Shown piece by piece: positions 7,535-16,123 of a stretch of DNA of 56,563 nucleotides. The notes beneath the pieces are model-generated. The model was not told the DNA's origin, made no database searches, and worked only from the letters and a program-made list of their open reading frames with translations. Position 1 is the first letter of the stretch, and the number at the start of each line of letters is the position of its first letter. The position numbers and the translations under genes are program-made. This stretch comes from CAZRXG01 sp964603985 (GTDB lineage Bacteria; Chloroflexota; Anaerolineae; Aggregatilineales; UBA3940): NCBI GenBank assembly GCA_964603985.1, contig CAZRXG010000029.1, positions 1-56,563 of the forward strand, written 5' to 3'.

Positions 7535-8836
7535 TTACAGCTTGAGCAGCGCCCGCACCGGGCCAGTCAGGATGACGCCAACCGACATCAGCAGCCCCGA
7601 CAGCATGTGAAGCTGGATGGTCGCGCCGTTGGCCGGGGCGAGGCCGCGGTCGGCGTAGTGGCGGAACAGGATCGTGATCGCCTGCACCGCGATGGGCAGC
7701 GCGATCAGCATCAGCAGCGCGCCGACCGGGAACAATCCCGCCGCCACGCCGCCCACCAGCATCACAAACGCGCCCCCCACCATCAGCAGGTAGCCCCAGC
7801 GGGCGCGCCGCTTGCCCAGCACCACCACCAGATTGATCTTGCCGGTGGACTGATCGGCTTCGGCGTCGGGGAACTGGTTGATCCACAGCACAGCCGCGAT
7901 CAGCAGCCCGATGGGCACCCCGACCAGGAAGTCCGTCCAGACGAGGTCGCCGGTCATGGCGAAGACCGTCCCGGCGGCCATCAGTGGGCCGAAGTTCAGC
8001 CCGACGAACAGCTCGCCCAGCCCCCGGCGGGCGGCCAGTCGTAGTGGGGGCGCGGTGTAGAAGTACACGCTGAACGCGCCGAACAGGCCGAACAGCAGGA
8101 TGGTCGGGCCTTGCACCACCAATACCACGATCCCAACCGCCACAGCCACGCCCAGCACTGCCGAGGAGAAGCGGAACAGCCCCCGCTCGTCGATCAGCCC
8201 CAGCTCAATTGAGCGGCTGCCCCCGCAGAAGGGGCTGAAGTAATCGTTGTTGGCCGGGTCGGTGCCGCTCGTCCAGTCGAAGTAGTCGTTGAAAGTGTTG
8301 GCCGCGACGTGTAGCGCGGCGCCGCCCAGCAGCGCCAGCAGGAACATCGCCCAGGGGAACGGCGCAGCGCGTCCACTGGCGACCGCCCAGGCCGCGCCCA
8401 GCAGCACCGGGATCACGCTGGCCGTCAGGAAGGGCGCGCGGATGATCACCGCCCAGCGCATCAGGTGCGACCCGAAGGTCGCTTCGGGCATCACCTCATC
8501 GACCGGCACGTCGAGGCGCGGGGTCGTGACGATGCTGAAGCCTCCCGGCGCGCCGTCCCGGAGGGTGGGCGTGATGCGCACGTCGGCGGCGAAGGGCGTG
8601 CCGTCCTTGCGCCGGAACACCGACCGCCCCTCGAACGCGCCCCCCTCGATGGCCGTCTTCAGCCACCCGCCAAGCTGGCCGATGGCGATTGGCCCCGGCA
8701 CCAGGAACGCGATGCGCTTCCTGCCGATCACCTCGCCGGACGCGTGGCCGAAGATCGCCTCGGCCCCCGCGTCGAAGCTCTGGATGCGGCCTTCCATATC
8801 ACAGGTGACAATACCTTCTGGTTGGTTGTGTGCCAT
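7535..8836 (-). CDS. PAS - UbiA prenyltransferase fusion (MenA-like)
   Basis: 433 residues. Residues about 5-108 resemble a PAS domain (GIVTCDMEGRIQSFDAGAEAIFG ... FRRKDGTPFAADVRITP), although the usual final strand leads directly into the second domain. Residues 125-433 are a UbiA-type membrane prenyltransferase with eight or nine hydrophobic helices. The first aspartate-rich motif is NDYFDWTSGTD (N183, D184, D187, D193) and the second NQFPDAEAD (N320, D324, D328); both bind Mg-diphosphate in the family. UbiA enzymes attach isoprenoid chains to aromatic acceptors; LNFGPLMAAGT and the Asp patterns fit 1,4-dihydroxy-2-naphthoate-type (MenA) members, which act in menaquinone synthesis. No other quinone gene is adjacent. 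A sensory PAS on a UbiA enzyme is unusual. Confidence 0.85.
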   Translation of the reverse strand: MAHNQPEGIVTCDMEGRIQSFDAGAEAIFGHASGEVIGRKRIAFLVPGPIAIGQLGGWLKTAIEGGAFEGRSVFRRKDGTPFAADVRITPTLRDGAPGGFSIVTTPRLDVPVDEVMPEATFGSHLMRWAVIIRAPFLTASVIPVLLGAAWAVASGRAAPFPWAMFLLALLGGAALHVAANTFNDYFDWTSGTDPANNDYFSPFCGGSRSIELGLIDERGLFRFSSAVLGVAVAVGIVVLVVQGPTILLFGLFGAFSVYFYTAPPLRLAARRGLGELFVGLNFGPLMAAGTVFAMTGDLVWTDFLVGVPIGLLIAAVLWINQFPDAEADQSTGKINLVVVLGKRRARWGYLLMVGGAFVMLVGGVAAGLFPVGALLMLIALPIAVQAITILFRHYADRGLAPANGATIQLHMLSGLLMSVGVILTGPVRALLKL

Positions 8837-8864
8837 CTCTTGTGTTCCCCACTCTTCCTTATAT

Positions 8865-8902
8865 TTCAGTCCGCAAATTACGCGGATTACACAGATTTAC
8901 TT
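8865..8902 (+). repeat. Interspersed repeat family C, copy 3 (short)
   Basis: TTTCAGTCCGCAAATTACGC followed by GGATTACACAGATTTAC matches the core of the copies at 3349 and 16124, but the CACCTTTGTCCCACT tail is missing. It lies upstream of the PAS-UbiA start. Confidence 0.65.
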
Positions 8903-9042
8903 TCCTGCGCAACTCCTGATCAGTTTAGACTGCGCCCGGCGGGCCGGGGGCGATTATAGCATGGCTGCCCGGCTGCTTGCGAAAGGCGCGTAGTGAAGCC
9001 GAGCAAAGAAGCTGCACCTGTCACTCGGATAGATCCTTATAA

Positions 9043-9699
9043 CTACGGAGGTGTCACCGTACCATATGGCCAAGTAGAACACGGCTGACAGGGATTCGTG
9101 TCACAGTAAGTCATTGCAGAAATAAATTCCGGCTCCTGTGTGATACCTATTTGTGCCAGCTCTGCCAGGAGGATTTCTTCGGAGGGGAAGAGATGCTCGG
9201 ATTGAGCTTGATCAAGATTTACCATAAACCAATATCCTGAATCCTCTTCTCCTACAACGTAATTGTCAACGATTGCAAGCTGAATGATTCCAGACACAGG
9301 CCAACGGATGCTATCTTGCTCGATGCTAAACTCTTCCAACTCAGCAAAAAATGTGCCATCTTGACGTTCGACGAAGTCGAGTTTATAGCTGTCTGATAAA
9401 AATGCTTCCTGACACTCAACGATTACACGTGCTTCGGCACTCCGGCGAGCAAGGTAGTTGCATCCCCATATACCGAACACAATGAGCAGGAAACTCAGGC
9501 CACCTACAACCGTCAAGATTATAGGACCAACAGAGGATTCTTGTTTCTGCACTCCTGTCTCATCGTTCTGAGTCTTGGTACGGGAAGCGAGCAACCACAC
9601 CCCACGGCCACATGCAGTCAGGGATGCAACCAGCAGGATACCCAAGCAACAGTATCGAAGGACTGCAATTAACAGGAAGCTAACCAACCAATATTCCAC
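9043..9699 (-). CDS. Hypothetical membrane protein with extracytoplasmic domain
   Basis: 218 residues from a GTG at 9699 (GGGAG about nine bases upstream). Two hydrophobic segments lie at about residues 5-28 and 56-78 (GPIILTVVGGLSFLLIVFGIWGC). A soluble region of about 135 residues follows, with a mixed alpha/beta appearance and four cysteines near the C-terminus (YCDTNPCQPCSTW). Base composition here is clearly lower in GC than the neighbours, which may mean recent acquisition. No family recognised. A downstream start that skips the first hydrophobic stretch is possible. Confidence 0.6.
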   Translation of the reverse strand: MEYWLVSFLLIAVLRYCCLGILLVASLTACGRGVWLLASRTKTQNDETGVQKQESSVGPIILTVVGGLSFLLIVFGIWGCNYLARRSAEARVIVECQEAFLSDSYKLDFVERQDGTFFAELEEFSIEQDSIRWPVSGIIQLAIVDNYVVGEEDSGYWFMVNLDQAQSEHLFPSEEILLAELAQIGITQEPEFISAMTYCDTNPCQPCSTWPYGTVTPP

Positions 9700-9826
9700 G
9701 CAGCGGACTCCCTGCTTTTTGAAAGGACAAAACCCTATGTTGGTAAGCGCCGCAGCGTCGCCAGCCTTTACAGTGATCTATGCCGGGTGCAGGGTGAGCC
9801 GGATAAGCCCACCACCGAAGGCCCCT

Positions 9827-10078
9827 TCACGCCACGGCGAGCGGCGTGCGCGAGCGGTCGAGCAGGCTGTAGAACGCAGACCGCGAAACCGGCGGCGGCG
9901 AGGCCGGTATGCCCTGCCGCATGTAGAACAGAGCGTAGCTGCGCAGCATCCCGAACACACGCTCCAACCCGGCCCGGTCGACGCGTCCAGCGCCCTGGTC
10001 GGTCTCGATCACCCATAGACCATCGCCGTTTTCGGACGGGAACAACTTTACTTCAAGCCCTTCTACCCCGATAATCAT
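9827..10078 (-). CDS. Small hypothetical protein
   Basis: 83 residues from the ATG at 10078. On the minus strand this is preceded by CAGGAG with about six bases of spacing, a good ribosome binding site. The sequence starts MIIGVEGLEVKLFPSENGDG and has no signal peptide or membrane segment; the C-terminus is Pro/Ser/Arg rich. No family recognised. It is divergent from the SDR gene at 10263, sharing a 180-bp intergenic region. The strong binding site is the main reason to accept it over the overlapping frames on the other strand. Confidence 0.5.
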   Translation of the reverse strand: MIIGVEGLEVKLFPSENGDGLWVIETDQGAGRVDRAGLERVFGMLRSYALFYMRQGIPASPPPVSRSAFYSLLDRSRTPLAVA

Positions 10079-10262
10079 GTACCACTCCTGAAAGCCTATA
10101 GAGTAACTACATTACCGTTCCAATAGGAAATACGTACCAGAGCGTGGTTTTGTTGCTGCGGCGGCAGCGTTCTCCGAAAAGCTGCTGACAGGATTATGCG
10201 TTCCGGCGGCACCGGTTGTAGACTATACGCAATTCGGCAGCCACACACAAAGGAGAAACGTG

Positions 10263-11030
10263 ATGCACATCGAGAACAGCGCCTTCCTGATCACGGGCGG
10301 CAGCTCCGGGCTGGGCGCGGCGTGCGCTGAACAGCTTGTCAGGGCGGGCGGCAACGTGGTGCTCGTCGACATCAAAGCCACCAAGGGTTACGCGCTGGCC
10401 GGGAAACTTGGCGCAAACGCCCGCTTTGTCCACGCCGACGTGACCGACGAGGCCGCCGTGAGCGGAGCCGTCGATGAGGCGAAGTCGGCCTTCGGCAGTC
10501 TTCAGGGGTTGGTCAACTGCGCGGGCATCGTGCACGGGGCCAAGGTGCTCGGCAAGCGCGGCCCGCACGACCTCGGCGCCTTCACCCGCGTGGTCACCAT
10601 CAACCTGGTCGGCACGTTCAACGTGATCCGGCTGGCGGCGGCGGCCATCGCCGAAAGCGAGCCGGACGCCGAAGGCGAGCGAGGTGTCATCGTCAGCACC
10701 GCGTCGATTGCGGCCTTCGATGGCCAGATCGGGCAGGCCGCCTATTCGGCCTCGAAGGCGGGCATCGCCGGGATGACGCTACCCATCGCCCGCGAGTTAG
10801 CGCAACACGGCATCCGGGTCGTCACCATCGCGCCGGGCATCTTCGACACGCCGATGATGGCCAGTCTGCCGGAGCAGGTCAGGGAGTCGCTGGCGGAGCA
10901 GGTGCCGTTCCCGCCGCGCCTGGGCCGCCCCTCGGAGTTCGCTGCGCTGGTGCGCCACATCGTCGAGAACCGCATGATCAACGGGGAGGTGATCCGCCTG
11001 GACGGCGCGATCCGCATGGCCCCACGCTGA
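10263..11030 (+). CDS. SDR dehydrogenase, 3-hydroxyacyl-CoA dehydrogenase type II (HSD10-like)
   Basis: 255 residues from the ATG at 10263, which sits seven bases after AGGAG; a GTG at 10260 is also in frame. The Rossmann motif is TGGSSGLG and the NNAG-equivalent is NCAG. The catalytic set is S148, Y161, K165 in STASIAAFDG and AAYSASKAG. The C-terminal half (GMTLPIARELAQHGIRVVTI, TIAPGIFDTPM, and INGEVIRLDGAIRM at the end) closely follows the mitochondrial/bacterial 3-hydroxyacyl-CoA dehydrogenase type 2 family, which oxidises short or branched 3-hydroxyacyl-CoA with NAD in fatty-acid and isoleucine breakdown. No other beta-oxidation gene is adjacent. The short-chain dehydrogenase assignment is certain; the exact substrate is by similarity. 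Confidence 0.92.
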   Translation: MHIENSAFLITGGSSGLGAACAEQLVRAGGNVVLVDIKATKGYALAGKLGANARFVHADVTDEAAVSGAVDEAKSAFGSLQGLVNCAGIVHGAKVLGKRGPHDLGAFTRVVTINLVGTFNVIRLAAAAIAESEPDAEGERGVIVSTASIAAFDGQIGQAAYSASKAGIAGMTLPIARELAQHGIRVVTIAPGIFDTPMMASLPEQVRESLAEQVPFPPRLGRPSEFAALVRHIVENRMINGEVIRLDGAIRMAPR

Positions 11031-11069
11031 GGGACTGCCAGCATTTCGTGGATCAACTGACGTAAAGAC

Positions 11070-11098
11070 CGACCGGCTCTACACGTTGGGGCCGGTCG
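11070..11098. terminator. Hairpin between convergent genes
   Basis: CGACCGGC (11070-11077) pairs perfectly with GCCGGTCG (11091-11098). It lies between the ends of the SDR gene and the convergent coiled-coil gene. It lacks a T-run, so its terminator role is only suggested by position. Confidence 0.35.
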
Positions 11099-11129
11099 AT
11101 CCTGTTGTGGCCGGTTCGCCTGAGGACCG

Positions 11130-11492
11130 CTACCTCATCTCCCTCTTCAAGACCTCGATCTGCCGGTCCAGCTCGACGATCATCTGCAACAGAATCCGCT
11201 CCTGGACCTGCAGCCGCTCCCACTCGGCGATCAGCTCCTTGAACTCGGCGATGCCGGTCTTGAAGGCTTCGTCCAGCTCGCGGTAGACTTCTGTGCGCCG
11301 GGCGTCGCTCAGGTCGCCCCGCTCAAGCTCGTCAAGGTGCTCCTGGATCTGCGCGTCAAGCTGGGGCGTGTACGCCTCGATGGACCGCCGGGTTGACCGG
11401 ATGGCCTCCTGGATCGCGTCCAGGTCGGCCAGCGTCCGGTTGTGCTTGATCCCCAGTTCGGCCAGACGTTCTGCCCTGTCGTTGTCGGCCAT
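11130..11492 (-). CDS. Coiled-coil protein of unknown function
   Basis: About 120 residues if translation starts at the ATG at 11492 (MADNDRAERL), preceded on the minus strand by GGAGGG at a rather long spacing of about 12. The frame stays open to 11702, but that part overlaps the start of the divergent FKBP gene and looks noncoding. The whole protein is predicted helical with heptad-like spacing (AEWERLQVQERILLQMIVEL, DRQIEVLKREMR) and many charged residues. No family recognised. It could be a structural or scaffold protein. Confidence 0.65.
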   Translation of the reverse strand: MADNDRAERLAELGIKHNRTLADLDAIQEAIRSTRRSIEAYTPQLDAQIQEHLDELERGDLSDARRTEVYRELDEAFKTGIAEFKELIAEWERLQVQERILLQMIVELDRQIEVLKREMR

Positions 11493-11622
11493 GCTTCGCG
11501 GTACCCTCCACCAGATGGACATTCGCCCGGTTATTCTAGCCCAAAGCCAAACGGGGGTAAAATAGGAGCGTCCTTCCTGCGCGGCAGGCACAGCGTCGCG
11601 CACATAGATTAAGGAGAAACCT

Positions 11623-12069
11623 GTGAAACGCGTTATCGTCGCCCTGCTGGCCGCCCTGCTGGTCACTGCCTGCGGGCCGAAGGAATCCGACATCGCCAGC
11701 ATCGAGGAGCGGTATCCAGGGAAGACCGTTCAGGAAACCGGCAGCGGATTGAAGTACATCGTCCTCGCCGAGGGCAGCGGCCCAATCCCCCAACCCGGCG
11801 ACAGGGTGCAGGTGCACTACACCGGCACGCTGGAAGACGGCACCCAGTTCGACAGCTCCTACGCCCGGGACGAACCCTTCGAGTTCGTGCTGGGGGCCGG
11901 AGGGGTGATCAACGGTTGGGAGGAGGGCATCGCACTGATGAAGGTCGGCGGGCGGTCGGCGCTCATCATCCCGCCCGAGCTGGCCTACGGCGAGCGCGGC
12001 GCCGCGGGCGTCATCCCGCCCAACGCCACGCTCTACTTCGAGGTCGAGTTGGTCAGCATCGTCGAATAG
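11623..12069 (+). CDS. FKBP-type peptidyl-prolyl cis-trans isomerase, lipoprotein
   Basis: 148 residues from a GTG at 11623 with AAGGAG six bases upstream. The signal peptide ends in the lipobox LVTACG, so the enzyme is anchored outside the cytoplasmic membrane. The FKBP domain spans about residues 42-148: GDRVQVHYTGTLEDGTQFDS, the VINGWEEGIALM loop, and IIPPELAYGERGA followed by IPPNATLYFEVEL. The aromatic and hydrophobic pocket residues (Y, F, D in the DGTQFDSS segment, V-I, W, Y, F) are all present. It probably assists folding of exported proteins. Confidence 0.93.
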   Translation: MKRVIVALLAALLVTACGPKESDIASIEERYPGKTVQETGSGLKYIVLAEGSGPIPQPGDRVQVHYTGTLEDGTQFDSSYARDEPFEFVLGAGGVINGWEEGIALMKVGGRSALIIPPELAYGERGAAGVIPPNATLYFEVELVSIVE

Positions 12070-12105
12070 CGCGCCGGTATGGGACGCTTCTTTACTCCCT
12101 TTTCC

Positions 12106-12126
12106 CCCGGCGCTCGAAGCGCCGGG
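12106..12126 (+). terminator. Hairpin downstream of FKBP gene
   Basis: CCCGGCGCT (12106-12114) pairs with AGCGCCGGG (12118-12126) around a 3-base loop. No T-run follows, so it is either a factor-dependent stop, an mRNA-stabilising structure or part of a repeat. Confidence 0.35.
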
Positions 12127-12240
12127 CTACTTCGCGAAGCGCACTGCCAAGCCCACCCCCTCCCATCTGCGCGCGGCGCAGATTCGCCCTCCCCCGTAGC
12201 AACAGGGGAGGGCAAGGCGGGTGGCAGTACACCCCCGCAC

Positions 12241-12355
12241 CCCTCCCCCACATTCCGCGCCCCGACGGCGCTGGGGGGAGGGGGCAGCCAAGCAGCCAGG
12301 CAGCCGAACGAACCGACATTCCCATCATGGCCGGATTAAATACTCAAGATGCATC
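12241..12355 (+). repeat. Interspersed repeat family B, copy 1
   Basis: Shares CTCCCCCACATTCCGCGCC, then GCGCTGGGGGGAGGGGG, and then CCCATCATGGCCGGATTAAA with the copy at 46757-46857, about 100-115 bp in the same order and orientation. Confidence 0.65.
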
Positions 12356-12538
12356 TGGTCGTCCCTCGCCCGGTGGCGCGCGGTGAGGATGCTCACGATC
12401 ACAACGGCGGTCCTCACCGCTTACGGTTCCTCATCTCAGGTTGATCGTCTCAACTACTGGGTAAACCCGTTCGGACACTCACCCCCAGGTTAGAACACAA
12501 CCGCAGAGGTTACAATCTCAAAACAATACGGCGGCTTA

Positions 12539-12547
12539 TGATATAAT
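12539..12547 (+). promoter_or_regulatory. Extended -10 promoter for the glycosyltransferase gene
   Basis: TGATATAAT is a perfect extended -10 element (TGnTATAAT). No good -35 is visible at 16-18 bp upstream, as is usual for extended -10 promoters. The predicted leader of about 125 nt contains the hairpin at 12616-12632. Confidence 0.5.
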
Positions 12548-12615
12548 GAAAAATGTGTGAGGGTTCTGTCGCATCCGTTTTTTGTTCCACAACGACTGTC
12601 TTTTCTCTATTCAAC

Positions 12616-12632
12616 CTCCGGCTTCGCCGGAG
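12616..12632 (+). other. Stable 5'-leader hairpin with UUCG-like loop
   Basis: CTCCGGC and GCCGGAG form a 7-bp stem around TTC, effectively a C(UUCG)G cap, about 45 bases upstream of the start codon region. It could stabilise the leader mRNA. Confidence 0.4.
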
Positions 12633-12677
12633 AAGCTGCTTAACAAGGAGTATCGTTAGCCGTATGGGTTTTAGGAA

Positions 12678-13970
12678 GTGGGGAACCGACTCGTGGCTGT
12701 ACAGGAAGAAGGGAAGGTCTACGGGGCCTCTCCCGACGAAAGGATCGCCATAGGGCTGATCACCCGCAGGCTGGATAACCCTGCGACGCTGTTGGACTTT
12801 CTGAACAATGCCCGCCAGTGTGGGCACCACATCGACCGGTTAATCGTGGCCTACTCTCACGGGGTGGACGAGAAGGCCGTCAGGATTCTCAAACGAGAGA
12901 TCGACGTGGACGTGCTGTGCGCGCACGGCGACGCCCGCCTCAAGAACCGCCTCCTGGTCGCCGGGATGGAACCGGACGAGGTGAAGGACCTGCTGAACGT
13001 GCCGAGCTGGGGCGAGCACCGCGAAGTGCCCTACGGGGCGTACCGCAACACGGTGCTCACTCAGGCACTGGTGGACGGGGTGGATTATCTGCTGTTCGTC
13101 GACAGCGACATGGAGCCGCGCGTGCTGACCGCATACGTCGAGGGGCAGTCCACCTGGCAGGAGGTGGACTTTGTGAGCAGCCACCTCGACTACCTGACAA
13201 TGCCCGACGTGGCGGCGACGACGAGCGATTATTCCGGCTACTACATCATCCCACCGATGGGCTTTGAGGGGCTGAAGGCTCTGTTGAGCGGCCTGCGTAA
13301 GGACATGGCATATGCTTACATGGCCGCGTGCGAGGAGCACGGCTGCCTGAACTTCGGCCCGGAGACGCCCGATCCGCCCATCCCAACCGACAAGGTGCTG
13401 GGCGGCAATCTGGGCCTCAGCCTGGATCGGCCCCGGCGACTGGCTCCCTTCTTTTCGACAACGTACGCCACCAACGGACGGTGCATCCTGGGGCGCGGTG
13501 AGGACACGCTGCTGGGGCAGGCCGTGCACGAGGGGCAAGGGTTGGCGCTGGACATCGACCTGCGCATCTTCCACGACACCTACGACGACTTCCCACGCAC
13601 GCCGGACATGGACCGCCAGGAGATCCGCGACCGCTTCCACCGGGCGTGCCTGGGCTGGATCGGGCGCAACCCGTTCCTGACCTGGTTCCTGGAAAGTTCC
13701 GGGCGGCTGGGCACCAACTTCGAAACCGCGATAGCCCGTCAGCGGGAGGGACTGAGCGTCGGGGGGCCGTGCGCCGCCCGCGCGCTGGGCGACGAGCGCT
13801 TCGAGTGCCTGCCGTCGGCGCTGGACGCGTCGCTGGCGAAGCTGCCGGAGATGATCGAGCGCTACGAGCGCCTGATGAACGGCTGGGCGGCACTGCTCGA
13901 CGCGTTGGGGTGGGTATCGGAAGGCACGCCGGTCGGGGAAGAGGGCAGCCAACTGCCGTCGGTAGCTTAG
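12678..13970 (+). CDS. GT-A-fold glycosyltransferase-like protein
   Basis: 430 residues from a GTG at 12678; a second GTG at 12693 is equally plausible and neither has an ideal ribosome binding site. The core (about residues 20-310) has a nucleotide-sugar transferase layout: AIGLITRRLDNPATLLDFLN at the first strand, LLFVDSDME with the metal-binding DxD (D142, D144), and GRGEDT, the acidic motif that also appears in the next gene. The last 120 residues are helical. There is no membrane segment. The following gene shares the DxD/GED order, so the two probably act in one glycan pathway. A specific GT family or sugar cannot be assigned. Confidence 0.65.
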   Translation: MGNRLVAVQEEGKVYGASPDERIAIGLITRRLDNPATLLDFLNNARQCGHHIDRLIVAYSHGVDEKAVRILKREIDVDVLCAHGDARLKNRLLVAGMEPDEVKDLLNVPSWGEHREVPYGAYRNTVLTQALVDGVDYLLFVDSDMEPRVLTAYVEGQSTWQEVDFVSSHLDYLTMPDVAATTSDYSGYYIIPPMGFEGLKALLSGLRKDMAYAYMAACEEHGCLNFGPETPDPPIPTDKVLGGNLGLSLDRPRRLAPFFSTTYATNGRCILGRGEDTLLGQAVHEGQGLALDIDLRIFHDTYDDFPRTPDMDRQEIRDRFHRACLGWIGRNPFLTWFLESSGRLGTNFETAIARQREGLSVGGPCAARALGDERFECLPSALDASLAKLPEMIERYERLMNGWAALLDALGWVSEGTPVGEEGSQLPSVA

Positions 13971-14188
13971 GGAGAGCGGTTTGTGGTAAGATTCAGCCGG
14001 AATCCGGACAGGCCCGGCTGAGAAAGGAGAAGGTGGCCTTTCTGCGCTGTTGACCGGCCTGACAGCAGGTTCTTACCGGCCATTCCTGAACACACCGCCG
14101 CGAAGACACTTCGCGGCTCCGACAACCAGACACAACACAAACTCGCACACGGGACCGGATAACAGTGCTATACCGCCACGAACCACTG

Positions 14189-16015
14189 ATGAAAGCAGTC
14201 ATGACCATCCCCAGTTATTGGGGACGCGACTCGACAGCCGACTGGCAGCCCGGCGACGCCGTCTACGATCATCCGACGGCGCTCGACCAGGAGGACACGC
14301 TCAGCAAAACGCTGGAGTCGCTGCACCTCCTGGAAGACAGGGACTTCACGCTGGTGGTGCTCGCCTGCGCGACCGCGCCTGACATCGAGGAGGCGGTCGA
14401 GGCGCGGGTCAACGAGATTGTGCGGGCCGCCGCGCCGCCGGTCGAGACGTACGTGGTCTCGCACTCGCACCTGCACGCGCTTCACCGCGAACTAGAGGCC
14501 GCCGGGCGGGGCGAGTTGACCGGTGTGATCTCGCTGACCGGCTATTCGAACATCCGCAACATGTGCATGTTCGTGCCCTACGTGCTGGGCGCGGACATGG
14601 CGGTGCTGATCGACGACGACGAGTACTTCGACGACCCGGCGTTCATGACCAAGGCGCGCGAGTTCATCGGCAGCCGCTTCATGGGGCAGACCATCGACGG
14701 GGTGGCGGGGTACTACGTCAACGCCAGGGGCACCTACTACGACGACGTACCGGAAGAGATTCACTGGATGACGTACTGGGATCGCTTCGGCAGCAAGCGC
14801 GAGGCGTTCGACACGATCATCCCCGGCGAGCCGCGCCTCAAGCTGACGCCCTTCGCCTTTGGCGGCTGCATGGTGATCCACCGCGCGCTGATGCGGACGG
14901 TGCCCTTCGACCCGCGCATCACGCGCGGCGAGGACACCGACTACGTGTTGAACGCGCGCATATTCGGCTTCAACTTCTTCCTCGACAACCAGCTTTACGT
15001 CCAGCACCGCCCGCCGCCGAAGACGCATCCCACCTGGCAGCGCTTCCGGGAGGACATCTACCGCCTGCTGTACACCAAAGCCAAGATCGACGGGCAGCAG
15101 GCACAGCCTCACGAGGAGGATGTCGACGGCTACAAGCCGCGCGTCAACATGACCATCGTCAGCGCCGAGGACTTCGACCCCTACCCCGGCGAGTTCCTCA
15201 AGGACACGCTTGAGGACAAGATCCTCAAGACCAACCTGATCCTGGCGCTGGACTACCTGGCCGACGACCGGGTGGACGATGCCAAGGAGACGATCCGCAA
15301 CATCTGGCTGGCGAAAACTAAAGCCATCCCGCAGGATAACCCCTTCGAGGGATACCTGGCCTTCCAACGCCGCTGGCGCTCGCTGCGCAAGCTGGCGGGC
15401 GGTGATCTGCAGGATGCGTTCGAGGAGATCATCCGGCGCGGGTACGTCTATCGCGAGGAAGAGCAGCAGATCCGGGAGGCGCAGCGGGCGGAGTTCGAGC
15501 GCATTGCGATAGAGATGGGCTTCCCCTCGCTGGACGACATCCCCTTCTTGAGAGGACTGACGCCGGAACAGATCGAGGTGCTGCGCTCGATCAGCAGGCG
15601 CGAGTTCTTCCTCAAGGGCGACGTGATCCTGGAGGAAGGCTCGCAGCAGCACAAGCTATACCTGATCACGAAAGGGCTGGCGCGCATCACGCTGACCAAT
15701 GGGTCGGAGCAGGAGACAACGCTGATCGACGTGGGCGAGGGCGAGGTGCTGGGCGAGGTATCGCTGATCATCGACGCGCCGCACTCGGCGACGGTCACGG
15801 CGCTGGAGCCGACCGAGGTGATCACGCTCGACCGGGACGACCTGCTCGAACTGATGGGACAGTCGCCCGACCTGGCCGCGCGGCTGTGGCAGCGCTTCGC
15901 GCACGCGCTGGCGACGCGCCTGCGCAACTCGAACGACCGCTACCTGACATCGGCACGCGAGGAGTACGACGTGGCCGACGACCTGCTGGGCACCGGCCCG
16001 CTCGGCGAGGAGTAG
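14189..16015 (+). CDS. Glycosyltransferase (GT-A) fused to a cyclic-nucleotide-binding-like domain
   Basis: 608 residues from the ATG at 14189 (MKAVMTIPSYWGR); a GTG at 14165 would add eight residues. Residues 1-300 are a GT-A catalytic region: MTIPSYWGR opening strand, MAVLIDDDEYFDD with the DDD metal motif (142-144), FAFGGCMVIHR, and TRGEDTDYVLNAR (GED 248-250). Residues 300-450 are helical. Residues 452-582 form a Crp/PKA-type cyclic-nucleotide-binding domain (IPFLRGLTPEQIEVLRSISR, LEEGSQQHKLYLITKGLARI, LGEVSLIIDAPHSATV, DRDDLLELM). The phosphate-binding cassette has His where ligand-binding members have Arg (APHSA instead of PRSA), so cAMP binding is doubtful. There is no HTH. The fusion suggests allosteric or localisation control of glycosyl transfer. 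Confidence 0.8.
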   Translation: MKAVMTIPSYWGRDSTADWQPGDAVYDHPTALDQEDTLSKTLESLHLLEDRDFTLVVLACATAPDIEEAVEARVNEIVRAAAPPVETYVVSHSHLHALHRELEAAGRGELTGVISLTGYSNIRNMCMFVPYVLGADMAVLIDDDEYFDDPAFMTKAREFIGSRFMGQTIDGVAGYYVNARGTYYDDVPEEIHWMTYWDRFGSKREAFDTIIPGEPRLKLTPFAFGGCMVIHRALMRTVPFDPRITRGEDTDYVLNARIFGFNFFLDNQLYVQHRPPPKTHPTWQRFREDIYRLLYTKAKIDGQQAQPHEEDVDGYKPRVNMTIVSAEDFDPYPGEFLKDTLEDKILKTNLILALDYLADDRVDDAKETIRNIWLAKTKAIPQDNPFEGYLAFQRRWRSLRKLAGGDLQDAFEEIIRRGYVYREEEQQIREAQRAEFERIAIEMGFPSLDDIPFLRGLTPEQIEVLRSISRREFFLKGDVILEEGSQQHKLYLITKGLARITLTNGSEQETTLIDVGEGEVLGEVSLIIDAPHSATVTALEPTEVITLDRDDLLELMGQSPDLAARLWQRFAHALATRLRNSNDRYLTSAREEYDVADDLLGTGPLGEE

Positions 16016-16123
16016 CGATTCGGGCCGCAGACTGCACGATCACACAGGGGGACGGGTCCCAGACTCGTCCCCCTATAGTTTTGCTCAGAATTTACACAGT
16101 TGGGAGGCTGGCGTCTCGCGGGT

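Larger units (their letters stand above)
12070..12677. other. Intergenic region with hairpins, repeat B1 and promoter
   Basis: Just after the FKBP stop is a 9-bp GC-rich hairpin (12106-12126). C/G-rich tracts follow, then repeat copy B1 (12241-12355), and an AT-richer stretch with an extended -10 promoter and a UUCG-type hairpin before the glycosyltransferase gene. No convincing gene was seen. Confidence 0.6.

Noticed and set aside
14492..15652. 386-codon minus-strand frame opposite the glycosyltransferase-CNB gene
   Set aside because: Antisense of a clearly coding frame; composition is typical of reverse-complement high-GC codons.
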